From contig JAFGIA010000414.1 in assembly GCA_016929795.1 (NCBI GenBank), positions 1 through 24,106 on the forward strand: DNA of 24,106 nt. Direction: 5' to 3'. A model generated the notes under the pieces. The model was not told the DNA's origin and did not search any database. It saw only the letters and a program-made list of their open reading frames with translations. Each line of letters begins with the position of its first letter. Position 1 is the stretch's first letter. Source of the stretch: Anaerolineae bacterium (GTDB taxonomy: Bacteria > Chloroflexota > Anaerolineae > JAAYZQ01). This document shows positions 9,317 to 16,777 of this stretch, one piece after another. A program made the position numbers and the translations under genes.

Positions 9317-10078
9317 ATGCACCGTTTTTTTGTGCCGGTAGCGTCGATCCAGGGCAACCGCGCGACAGTATCTGAACAGCAGGCTCAGCAGATCGCCCGC
9401 GTGCTGCGTATGCAGCCCGGAGAGCGCGTGATCTTGCTCGACAATTCGGGCTGGGAGATCGAGGCTGAGCTGGAGGCCGTGGACGCCAGGCAGGTGGCGG
9501 CGCGTGTGCTGCATCGCCGCCTCGCTGCCGGCGAGCCGCGTACCAAGATCAGCCTATACCAGGCAGTGCCACGCAGCAAAAAGTTTGAAACGGTGTTGCA
9601 AAAGGGGACTGAGCTGGGCATCGTCGAGTTTGTGCCGGTCATCAGCGAGCGCTGTATCGTGTCTGATCTGGAGGATGTCGAAAAGAAGCGCGACCGGTGG
9701 CAGACGATCATCCAGGAAGCAGCGGAACAGTCGCACCGCGGCCGCAAGCCGGCACTGGAGGGCGCGCTTCTCTTTCCACGTGCCTGCGAGCAGGCGCGCG
9801 GACGGGCTGGCCTGTCGCTCATTCTGTGGGAAGAGGAGAAGCAGCGCACGTTACGAGATGTGCTGCGCACCCCACCGCCCGGCCGTGAGCGCGGCTGGCC
9901 CCCTTTCACCGTCAACCTGTTTGTCGGACCGGAAGGTGGCTTTACGGCCGACGAAGCAGTGCTCGCCAGGCGTTATGGGCTCGTGCCGATCACCCTCGGC
10001 CCGCGCATCCTGCGCACCGAGACCGCCGGCATGGCGGCGGCGGCGGCGATCCTCTACGAACTGGGTGATATGGAATAG
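9317..10078 (+). CDS. rsmE: 16S rRNA (uracil-1498-N3)-methyltransferase RsmE
   Basis: 253 residues. SPOUT-class methyltransferase that N3-methylates U1498 of 16S rRNA. The N-terminal PUA-like domain (HRFFVP at the start, then EQQAQQIARVLRMQPGERV) leads into the trefoil-knot domain. The knot shows the cofactor-binding signatures FVGPEGGFT and LGPRILRTETAGMAAAAAIL. Length is typical. The start ATG at 9317 has GGAGGAG at 9308-9314. Last gene of the heat-shock cluster on this strand. Its final 25 bp overlap the end of the convergent UvrA-like gene (10054-10078), so the two transcripts must overlap. Confidence 0.95.
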   Translation: MHRFFVPVASIQGNRATVSEQQAQQIARVLRMQPGERVILLDNSGWEIEAELEAVDARQVAARVLHRRLAAGEPRTKISLYQAVPRSKKFETVLQKGTELGIVEFVPVISERCIVSDLEDVEKKRDRWQTIIQEAAEQSHRGRKPALEGALLFPRACEQARGRAGLSLILWEEEKQRTLRDVLRTPPPGRERGWPPFTVNLFVGPEGGFTADEAVLARRYGLVPITLGPRILRTETAGMAAAAAILYELGDME

Positions 10079-12612
10079 CGCACCCGCCGCAGGAAGGCCC
10101 CCGTCACCGACGCCTCTACCCCTGCCACCTGCTCCGGCGTGCCCTGGGCCACGATCTGCCCGCCTGCCTCGCCTCCCTCTGGCCCCAGGTCGATCACCCA
10201 GTCGGCGGCCTTGATGACGTCCAGGTTGTGCTCGATGACGACCACGGTGTTGCCGGCGTCTACAAGGCGATGGAGCACGTCCAGCAGGCGAGCCGTGTCG
10301 GCCGGGTGCAGGCCGGTGGTCGGCTCGTCCAGCAGGTAGAGGGTGCGCCCGGTGGCCCGCCGCCCCAATTCCTTGGCCAGCTTGACGCGCTGTGCCTCGC
10401 CGCCGGATAGCGTGGTCGCTGCCTGGCCGAGCTTCAGGTAGCCCAGCCCGGCTTCAGCCATTAGAGACAGCCGCACGGCGGCGGCCGGCACGTCCTCGAA
10501 CAGGGGCAGTGCCTCTTCGATGGTCAGATCGAGCACCTGGGCGATGTTGTGGCCCCGGTAGGACACGGCCAGGACCTCGCGCTTGAAGCGGTGGCCGTGG
10601 CACACGGGGCAGCGCACCTGCACATCGGGCAGCACTTGCATCTGCACCGTGAGCACGCCGGCCCCTTCGCACCGCTCGCAGCGGCCGCCGGGCACGTTGA
10701 AGGAGAAATGGCGTGCGGTCAGCCCCTGCGCCCGGGCCTCGGGCGTGGCGGCAAATGCCTGGCGGATCGGGGTGAAGGCATCGGAGTAGGTGGCGGCGTT
10801 GGAGCGCGGCGTGCGGCCGATGGCGCTCTGGTCGATGGTGATCACCTTGTCGAGGTGGGGCCAGCCCTCGATGGCCTCATGCTCGCCCACCATGTTGCCG
10901 GCACCGTAAAAGTGGGCGCGGGCGGCGGGGTCGAGGATATCGAGCATCAGCGACGACTTGCCCGAGCCCGATACACCGGTCACGGCCACGAACAGGCCCA
11001 GGGGCAGCCGGATGGTGACGTTCTTGAGGTTGTGCTCGCGCGCGCCCCGGATCACGAGGTGGTGTCCATTGCCGGCGCGGCGCCGGGCAGGCGCTGGCGT
11101 CACCAGCCGGCCAGCCAGGTAGCCGCCGGTGACCGACTCGGCACTGGCCGCCACTGCCGCCGGCGGCCCGGCCGCCACCACCTGCCCTCCGTCGCGACCG
11201 CCGCCCGGCCCAAAGTCGACCAGGTAATCGGCTGCGGCGAGCACCTCCAGGTCGTGTTCGATGACTAGCACGCTGTTGCCCAGGTCGCGCAGTTGGGCCA
11301 GCACCTGGATCAGGCGGGCGGTATCGCGCGGATGGAGGCCGATGGTCGGCTCGTCGAGGACGTACAGCACGCCGGTCAGGCTCGATCCCAGCAGCGCGGC
11401 CAGCCGCAGCCGCTGCGCTTCGCCGGGCGAGAGCGTGGGCGAGGCGCGATCGAGGGTCAGGTAGCCCACGCCCACGTCCAGCAGGCGGCCGATGCGCTTG
11501 GAAAGGTCGGCTACGATCGATTCGGCGATGGACCCTTCCTGGGGCGTCAGCACGGCGTGGAGGTTCTTTACCCAGGCGCCGAGGCTGGACAGGGATGCGC
11601 GCGACACGCCCACGATGTTCTGCCCGGCTACTGTCACCTGCCGGGCGGAGGCGCTCAGGCGTGTGCCGTCGCAGTCGGGGCAGGTACGCTGGCGCATCAG
11701 GTGCCCCATCTTTTCCCGGTAGTCGGCATCCTGCGCGTGCTGGGCGTGGCGGCGCAGCAGGTTGGTGACGACGCCCTCAAAGTTGCCCTTGGGCACCGTG
11801 TCGGGCGCCTTGATACCCGGAAAGTGGCGTTGGAACCGGGGGCTGTTCACGCCGTAGAGCAGCAGATCGCGCTGCACCGGGCCCATCTCGCGCGTGGGCA
11901 GGGCCGGGTCAAAGGGAAAGCCGTAATGCTGCCCGGCGGCGACCATCGATCCGGAGTTGCGCTGGATGAAAAAGCTATCCCATCCGTACACGGCCCCATC
12001 CAGGATGGAGCGATCGGGGTCGACGATGGCGTCCAGGTTCGGCTCGTGAACGACCCCCAGCCCGGTGCAGGTGGGACACGCCCCCGCGGGCTTGTTGAAC
12101 GAGAAATAGCCCATGTCGAGCCTGGGGACGGCGTGAGCGCAGTGGGGGCAGGACATCCACTCGATCTCATCTTCAGTATCGCCCGGCGCCGATTCGACCA
12201 CGGAAGCTTCCAGTTCGTCGCTGTCCAGGTCGTGGGGCGGGGGAATGTCGCGCCCGCAGTGGGGGCAGGGCCGGTGCCCGAGGCGGGCAAAGAGCACGCG
12301 CAGGTAGGTGTACACCTCGGTCACCGTGCCGACGGTCGAGCGCGGGCTGCGGTTGGTGAGGTGCTGGTCGATGCTGACCGATGGCGACAGGCCGCTGATC
12401 GAGTCGAGGGGCGGGGTGCCGGCGTGGGTGACCATGCCCAGCGCCTCCATGTACTGGCGCTGTGCTTCCTTGTGCAGCGTGTCGAACACCAGCGTCGACT
12501 TGCCCGAGCCCGATACGCCGGTGAAGGCGACCAGCCGGTTTTTCGGGATCTCTATGCTAACGTTTTTCAGGTTGTGCAGGCGAGCGCCCTTGATCACGAT
12601 GCGGTCGGACAT
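10054..12612 (-). CDS. UvrA-like ABC ATPase lacking the UvrB-interaction domain (class II UvrA/UvrA2 type)
   Basis: 852 residues against about 940 for housekeeping UvrA. Two ABC modules: Walker A GVSGSGKST near residue 32 and GVSGSGKSS in the second half. Signature loops are LSPGEAQRLRLA and LSGGEAQRVKLA; Walker B segments are VLYVLDEPTIGLHP and LYLLDEPTTGLHP. Three zinc modules are seen as Cys pairs: CPHC/CPHC, CPTC/CPDC, CERC/CPVC. Only about 35 residues separate the first two Cys pairs (C116/C119 and C155/C158), where canonical UvrA carries the UvrB-binding domain of roughly 100 or more residues. This deletion and the Pro in the first signature resemble Deinococcus UvrA2 and drug-resistance UvrA-like proteins such as DrrC. 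DNA damage tolerance or DNA-drug release is therefore more likely than UvrB-dependent incision. ATG at 12612 is preceded by AGAGGTGA (12622-12615). The upstream gene ends 18 bp away on the same strand. Confidence 0.9.
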   Translation of the reverse strand: MSDRIVIKGARLHNLKNVSIEIPKNRLVAFTGVSGSGKSTLVFDTLHKEAQRQYMEALGMVTHAGTPPLDSISGLSPSVSIDQHLTNRSPRSTVGTVTEVYTYLRVLFARLGHRPCPHCGRDIPPPHDLDSDELEASVVESAPGDTEDEIEWMSCPHCAHAVPRLDMGYFSFNKPAGACPTCTGLGVVHEPNLDAIVDPDRSILDGAVYGWDSFFIQRNSGSMVAAGQHYGFPFDPALPTREMGPVQRDLLLYGVNSPRFQRHFPGIKAPDTVPKGNFEGVVTNLLRRHAQHAQDADYREKMGHLMRQRTCPDCDGTRLSASARQVTVAGQNIVGVSRASLSSLGAWVKNLHAVLTPQEGSIAESIVADLSKRIGRLLDVGVGYLTLDRASPTLSPGEAQRLRLAALLGSSLTGVLYVLDEPTIGLHPRDTARLIQVLAQLRDLGNSVLVIEHDLEVLAAADYLVDFGPGGGRDGGQVVAAGPPAAVAASAESVTGGYLAGRLVTPAPARRRAGNGHHLVIRGAREHNLKNVTIRLPLGLFVAVTGVSGSGKSSLMLDILDPAARAHFYGAGNMVGEHEAIEGWPHLDKVITIDQSAIGRTPRSNAATYSDAFTPIRQAFAATPEARAQGLTARHFSFNVPGGRCERCEGAGVLTVQMQVLPDVQVRCPVCHGHRFKREVLAVSYRGHNIAQVLDLTIEEALPLFEDVPAAAVRLSLMAEAGLGYLKLGQAATTLSGGEAQRVKLAKELGRRATGRTLYLLDEPTTGLHPADTARLLDVLHRLVDAGNTVVVIEHNLDVIKAADWVIDLGPEGGEAGGQIVAQGTPEQVAGVEASVTGAFLRRVRYSISPSS

Positions 12613-12630
12613 ATTCACCTCTGAGCACGC

Positions 12631-15600
12631 TCACTGGTTCAATGTCCGCAGCAGCGCCTCGATCCGGTCGAGCTTTTCGAGCACCTGGTCCCACTTTTCG
12701 TCGACGGACCCGGGCGGTGGGGTAGGGGTGGGCGTGGGTGTGGGTGTCGGCTCCACCGGCGGTGGCGTGGGCTCTTCCGGCGGCGGCTCGGGCTGTCCTG
12801 GCGCACCGCTTTCCCTGAACGTGACGATCGTCGAGCCATCGCGCATCAGGACCTCGAACACCTGGTCCAGGAAGCGGATCGTATGGTTGACGGCGTGTGG
12901 CGCCACCACCTCGAATCCGCCCGGCCCGTATTCGGCCTTGGACCCGCTGACGGTGGTGCTCGCGTTCCCCCACGGGTCGGTGACTGTCACTGTGATGCCG
13001 GGCCGCGGCAGCGAGCCGGCGATGATGCGCGGGCCAGGCCGGTACTCGACATCCATCTGCCAGCCTGTGGCGAGGGGGCGCGCGTCCTCGAGCGCGGCGC
13101 CCACGGCTGACGGCATGCCGCGTGCTACCCCTTGTGTGAAATGCACGAGGGTGGCCCCATCGTGGATGGGCACGTCAAAGCGCTGGTCGAGGAAACGGAG
13201 GGTGTAGGTCACCACATGCGGCGCCACCACCTCGAACCCCCCTGGCCCATACTCGAGCTTGGAGCCACTCACGACGGTGCTCTCATTCCCCCATGGATCG
13301 GTGACTGCTACCTTGATGCCGGCGCGTGGCAATGAGCCGGAGATGACCCGTGGCCCAGGCAGATACTCAATATCCATCCGCCAGCCTCCGGGTGCCGGTG
13401 GCTCGGGCTCTTCGGGTGGCTCGGGCTCTCCAGGCGGGAAGGGTCCCCCTGGCACTGCCGACTCGGAGAAGGTTACGATCGCCATCCCGTCGCGTGCAGG
13501 TACCTCAAAGCGTTGATTCAAAAAGGCGACCGTATAGGTGACCGCGTGCGGCGTCACCACCTCGAATCCGCCCGGCCCATGCTCCGCCTTTGAGCCACTG
13601 ACGACAGTGCCGGCATTCCCCCACGGATCGGCGACCGTGACCTCGATCCCGGCCCGTGGCAGCGATCCGGCAATCACTTTGGGGCCGGGCCGGTACTCGA
13701 CATCCATCGCCCAGCCTGATGGCGGGGGCGGCTCGGGTTCCTCTGGTGGTTCCGGTTCCTCTGGTGGTTCCGGTTCCTCTGGCGGCTCGGGCTCTTCCGG
13801 TGGCTCGGGCTCCTCGGGCGGTTCTGGTTCCTCTGGCGGCTCGGGCTCTTCGGGCGGCACTGTCTCGGTAAAGGTCACCAGCGCCATCCCATCGCGCGTC
13901 TTGACTTCAAATGCCTGGTCGAGGAACTGGATGGTGTAGGTGGCAACGTGCGGCGCCACGACCTCAAAGCCCCCGACGCCATACTCAGCCTTCGACCCGC
14001 TGGTGACGCGGCTCTCGTTGCCCCATGGGTCGGTGACCGTTACCTGGACGTTGGCCCGCGGCAGTGCCCCGACAATCACCTTCGGCCCCTGCCGGTACTG
14101 GACGTCCATCTTCCAGCCGGGCTCGGTGGGTGGCTCGGGCTCCTCGGGTGGCTCGGGCTCTTCTGGCGGCTGGGGCAGGCCCGCCGCATACACCTGCCAC
14201 ATTCCGTCCAGATGCCGGTTTCGCGTGCCGGCCAGCAGGCCCAGCTTTTCCAGGACGTCGCCCCTGCCTGCGGGCCAGATCGCTGCGCGGCCTGCGCCGG
14301 GCGCCGAGGCGCCGCCCACCACGTCGAAGGCGATCCGCCCGTTCTTGTCGGTCGTGGCGCGCACGCCGCGGCTGTACCATTCTGTCACGTCGCCGGTGGT
14401 TTCAATGGGCGGCGCGGCCGGATGATAGTAGTAAAAAGGCATGCCTTCTACCGGCAGCCCATCGTCGTCCACCACCCACACGCCGAACTTGGCCGGCCCT
14501 TCGTACTCGTGGATCTCGATCAGGCGCACGTCGCCGTCGCCACGCCGGTAGCCGGCCCCGTAGGTGTCGCGCACAAAATTCATATCGCGGGTATCGCTGT
14601 CCACGTCGATGACCAGCGGCTCGGTGCGTGGCTCGATCTCTTTGGCCCGCACCTGTTCGAGCACGGTGATGACCGGCTTTTTGCTGCCATACTTTTCGCT
14701 GTAGGCCCAGCCGTGCCAGGCGTCGAAGGGCCAACCGCTGCCCCCCATATCCTCGTCGGCCAGCAGCCAGGGGCACTGGCCAAAGAAGGGCGACGGGGTG
14801 TCGTACATCTGTAGTGTCTTTTTCGCCACCATTTTGGGGGTGGTATGCGGCATCCGAATGTCGGTGTTGGGGCCGGTGCCGGGGCGGTCGCGCGGCACCC
14901 ACCCGCCCTCTGTCAAGGCCATCGGCACGACGTAGCCGAACGACTCGAGTGACCAGTGGGCCACCTTTTCCCAGCCGCGCCAGCAGACGTCGTCGGCGAT
15001 CGCCGTCAGCCCGGGCGACTGGAACCGCGTGCGCACATCGTTGAGCATCTCCAGCGGCTCTTCGCGCCAGCGAGGATCGGTGGCATAATCGTCGAGCAAG
15101 CGGCGGTAGGCCTCGTCTGTCAACTGCACGCCATGCTGCGTCACGGCATCGTATGGATAGTCGCGGGGCCGGTTCTTGCCATAGTGATGTCCTGTGTAAA
15201 AGCCACTGCCCTGGTCAAAGATCCACTGGCAATCGTACGCCTTGATCTTTTCGAACGGGTTCTCCCTGTAAAGTGGCCCATCGGGAAATCCCACGTAGCC
15301 GCCGTTTGAAGCGATGAACTGCGCTGCCTGCGACCAGACGGACATGATGATCTCCCACGCGTTGGCCGGCACCTGCTGCTGCACCCACTCGCGTAGATCG
15401 AACGGCTCGTTGCGGATAATCCAGAAGGGCTTGAGCCCGTAGCGGCCATAGACCTCTACGGTCCACCGGAACGTCTCGTGCTCTGTGAACGGGTAGGGAA
15501 ACAACTGCTGCTCGCGAATGATGGGGATGATCCCGGCGTCAAGTAGTATTTCCACCGGGCTGATGCCCGTGCCATAGGTTTGCCGCACCGAGTCGCCGTC

Positions 15601-15771
15601 GGTGATCATCACAACCCATGACATGTCCATGTTTACCAACAGGTTGATCCAGTAGCTGGCATTCCTCATCCAGTCACCGTGAAACCCAAAGGGTTGCAAA
15701 TGCACCCCCCTGGTTGTGACGGTACGACCGCTTACCTTTGCGGGGATGTCGAGCTTTTTGCGGGGAATCAC
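12631..15771 (-). CDS. Large protein: glycosidase-like TIM barrel, four 83-residue repeats, Pro/Glu linkers, C-terminal coiled coil
   Basis: 1046 residues, no named family recognised. Residues about 10-350 read like a clan GH-A (beta/alpha)8 barrel. An Asn-Glu-Pro (Glu122, in IIRNEP) ends a strand where the acid/base sits, and Glu288 in LTEGGW could be the nucleophile. A beta-rich region with TTDKNGRIAFDVV follows. Then come four copies of an 83-residue repeat (conserved core DPWGN, SGSKAEYGPGGFEV, FLDQ, F-E-V). Glu-Glu-Pro-Glu-Pro-Pro or Thr-Pro tracts join most copies, but repeats 3 and 4 are joined by a non-Pro/Glu linker. A short amphipathic helix (KWDQVLEKLDRIEALLRTLN) closes the protein. 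The GTG at 15771 is preferred for its strong ribosome-binding site (GGGAGGAG within 15776-15784); ATG at 15798 and TTG at 15837 lack one, and the TTG lies at the predicted transcription start. No signal peptide with any start. Likely co-transcribed with the UvrA-like gene 18 bp downstream. Confidence 0.8.
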   Translation of the reverse strand: MIPRKKLDIPAKVSGRTVTTRGVHLQPFGFHGDWMRNASYWINLLVNMDMSWVVMITDGDSVRQTYGTGISPVEILLDAGIIPIIREQQLFPYPFTEHETFRWTVEVYGRYGLKPFWIIRNEPFDLREWVQQQVPANAWEIIMSVWSQAAQFIASNGGYVGFPDGPLYRENPFEKIKAYDCQWIFDQGSGFYTGHHYGKNRPRDYPYDAVTQHGVQLTDEAYRRLLDDYATDPRWREEPLEMLNDVRTRFQSPGLTAIADDVCWRGWEKVAHWSLESFGYVVPMALTEGGWVPRDRPGTGPNTDIRMPHTTPKMVAKKTLQMYDTPSPFFGQCPWLLADEDMGGSGWPFDAWHGWAYSEKYGSKKPVITVLEQVRAKEIEPRTEPLVIDVDSDTRDMNFVRDTYGAGYRRGDGDVRLIEIHEYEGPAKFGVWVVDDDGLPVEGMPFYYYHPAAPPIETTGDVTEWYSRGVRATTDKNGRIAFDVVGGASAPGAGRAAIWPAGRGDVLEKLGLLAGTRNRHLDGMWQVYAAGLPQPPEEPEPPEEPEPPTEPGWKMDVQYRQGPKVIVGALPRANVQVTVTDPWGNESRVTSGSKAEYGVGGFEVVAPHVATYTIQFLDQAFEVKTRDGMALVTFTETVPPEEPEPPEEPEPPEEPEPPEEPEPPEEPEPPEEPEPPEEPEPPPPSGWAMDVEYRPGPKVIAGSLPRAGIEVTVADPWGNAGTVVSGSKAEHGPGGFEVVTPHAVTYTVAFLNQRFEVPARDGMAIVTFSESAVPGGPFPPGEPEPPEEPEPPAPGGWRMDIEYLPGPRVISGSLPRAGIKVAVTDPWGNESTVVSGSKLEYGPGGFEVVAPHVVTYTLRFLDQRFDVPIHDGATLVHFTQGVARGMPSAVGAALEDARPLATGWQMDVEYRPGPRIIAGSLPRPGITVTVTDPWGNASTTVSGSKAEYGPGGFEVVAPHAVNHTIRFLDQVFEVLMRDGSTIVTFRESGAPGQPEPPPEEPTPPPVEPTPTPTPTPTPPPGSVDEKWDQVLEKLDRIEALLRTLNQ
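12817..14118 (-). repeat. Four tandem copies of an 83-codon repeat
   Basis: Copies in coding order: 14118-13870, 13716-13468, 13386-13138 and 13065-12817, each exactly 249 nt with no internal indels. Shared pattern: Gly-Trp-x-Met-Asp, GP-[KR]-[VI]-I-x-G-x-LPR, DPWGN, SGSK-x-E-[YH]-G-x-GGFEV, FL-[DN]-Q, closing with x-x-F. Two of the three spacers between copies are Pro/Glu-rich; the spacer between the third and fourth (13137-13066) is not. Predicted all-beta, so an Ig-like or carbohydrate-binding module is plausible but unproven. Confidence 0.92.
13730..13855 (-). repeat. 18-bp tandem repeat (7 units) encoding Pro/Glu linker
   Basis: Seven consecutive 18-bp units encode (Pro-Pro-Glu-Glu-Pro-Glu)n between the first and second 83-residue repeats. 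Units differ at synonymous positions only, e.g. glycine-complement versus serine-complement forms on the plus strand (GGCTCGGGC, GGTTCCGGT), so the protein is kept while the DNA varies. Shorter runs of the same unit lie at about 13400-13435 and 14128-14170. Confidence 0.92.
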
Positions 15772-15845
15772 GCCTTTCTCCTCCCTTCTCCCTTTCATCC
15801 ATGCCGGGAACAGCGCGTGGATTGGCCGGCCAACCAAGTAAGCTT

Positions 15846-15874
15846 ATTATACACCAAGAACGGCGGCAGAGCAA
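15846..15874 (-). promoter_or_regulatory. Predicted promoter for the glycosidase-like/repeat gene
   Basis: On the minus strand a perfect TATAAT (15851-15846) is preceded at 17 bp by TTGCTC (15874-15869), which matches only the TTG of the -35 consensus. Predicted start near 15839 gives a leader of about 68 nt to the GTG at 15771 and places the TTG at 15837 at the very 5' end. Confidence 0.6.
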
Positions 15875-15915
15875 GCGGCAAACAACCTGCATTTCCTACT
15901 AGGACCAATGGGGGA

Positions 15916-15944
15916 TTGACACCCACGCGCCGGCAGGTTATAAT
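15916..15944 (+). promoter_or_regulatory. Consensus sigma-70 promoter for the MBL-fold gene
   Basis: TTGACA (15916-15921), 17-bp spacer, TATAAT (15939-15944): a full match to the consensus. Predicted start near 15951, about 30 nt before the TTG start codon. It diverges from the promoter at 15846-15874. Confidence 0.9.
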
Positions 15945-15981
15945 GCGCTCCGTTTGTTGTTGCCGAAGAAAGGATAGGGGT

Positions 15982-16749
15982 TTGGCCAAAATCAACTACA
16001 TCGGACATGCTACGGTCCTCATGGACATTGGCCAGCTCCGCGTCCTCACTGATCCCATCCTCCGCGACCGCGTCTTTTTCTTACAGCGGCACGGACCCAA
16101 CCCCGCACCTCCTCTTCTGAAAGAGAGACAGCCTGACGTGGTCCTCCTCTCGCATCTGCACTATGACCACGCCGACCTCCCCTCCCTGCGTGCCCTGCCC
16201 GGCGATATCCCCGTGCTTGTGCCGCGCGGTGCCGGTAGCTACCTGGCGCAGCGAGCCGGTGTGTTGGTGCACGAGATGAGCGCCGGCGACACGGTGCGCA
16301 TTCGCGACGTAGATATCACCGCCCTGCCGGCCAACCACGGCCGTTCCTGGTCACTGCCCCTGCCGATGAGCGCGTGCCTAGGCTATGTGGTGCAGAACCG
16401 GCTGTCGGTCTATTTCGCCGGGGATACCGATCTCTTTGACGAGATGGAGGACGTCGGCCAGGCGTACGATCTCGACCTGGCCCTGCTGCCTGTGTGGGGA
16501 TACAGCTACCGTGTGGGAGAGGGACATCTGACGCCGTGCACGGCGGCGACCGCGCTGCAGCGGCTGCGCCCTCGTGTCGCTGTGCCGATCCACTGGGGGG
16601 CACTGCGCCTGCCGGGCCCCCACGCCCTGTGGCACAGGGCTGATCACATGCACTCTCCGCCCCACAGCTTTGCCGCCCACGCGGCACGGGTGGCCCCTGG
16701 CACAGAAGTACGCGTCCTGCAGCCAGGGGAGTGGACGCGGCTCAACTGA
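15982..16749 (+). CDS. Metallo-beta-lactamase-fold hydrolase (Lactamase_B_2/UlaG-like)
   Basis: 255 residues. Predicted cytoplasmic metal-dependent hydrolase; the substrate is unknown. The metal-site residues are complete: SHLHYDHAD (His58, His60, Asp62, His63), His119 in PANHGR, Asp148 in FAGDTD, and His204 in PIHWG. The N-terminal INYIGHATVLMD and TDPIL strands are typical of the branch that includes NAPE-PLD-like and UlaG-like proteins. The TTG at 15982 is chosen because AAGGA (15970-15974) lies 7 nt upstream, because the predicted transcript begins only about 30 nt earlier, and because homology begins at once. Upstream in-frame codons, including the ATG at 15943, lie within the promoter. 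Monocistronic and convergent with the DapF-like gene. Confidence 0.88.
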   Translation: MAKINYIGHATVLMDIGQLRVLTDPILRDRVFFLQRHGPNPAPPLLKERQPDVVLLSHLHYDHADLPSLRALPGDIPVLVPRGAGSYLAQRAGVLVHEMSAGDTVRIRDVDITALPANHGRSWSLPLPMSACLGYVVQNRLSVYFAGDTDLFDEMEDVGQAYDLDLALLPVWGYSYRVGEGHLTPCTAATALQRLRPRVAVPIHWGALRLPGPHALWHRADHMHSPPHSFAAHAARVAPGTEVRVLQPGEWTRLN

Positions 16750-16777
16750 TTTCCCGTTACCTCGGTTTTTGACCCCG

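Noticed and set aside
7927..9357. 476-codon minus-strand frame opposite dnaJ and prmA
   Set aside because: Low-complexity Arg/His/Pro-rich product, no ribosome-binding site or motif; explained by high GC and strong codon bias of the genes on the other strand.
11293..12624. 443-codon plus-strand frame opposite the UvrA-like gene
   Set aside because: Mirror of a gene with complete Walker, signature and zinc motifs; composition is Gly/Val/His-rich and matches nothing.
12308..13207. 299-codon plus-strand frame at the junction of the two minus-strand genes
   Set aside because: Gly/Val/Ser-rich reverse reading of the repeat region and the start of the UvrA-like gene; no initiation signal.
13730..13855. 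CRISPR-like periodic array
   Set aside because: The period is 18 bp with no spacers and it lies in frame inside a coding region, encoding a Pro/Glu linker.
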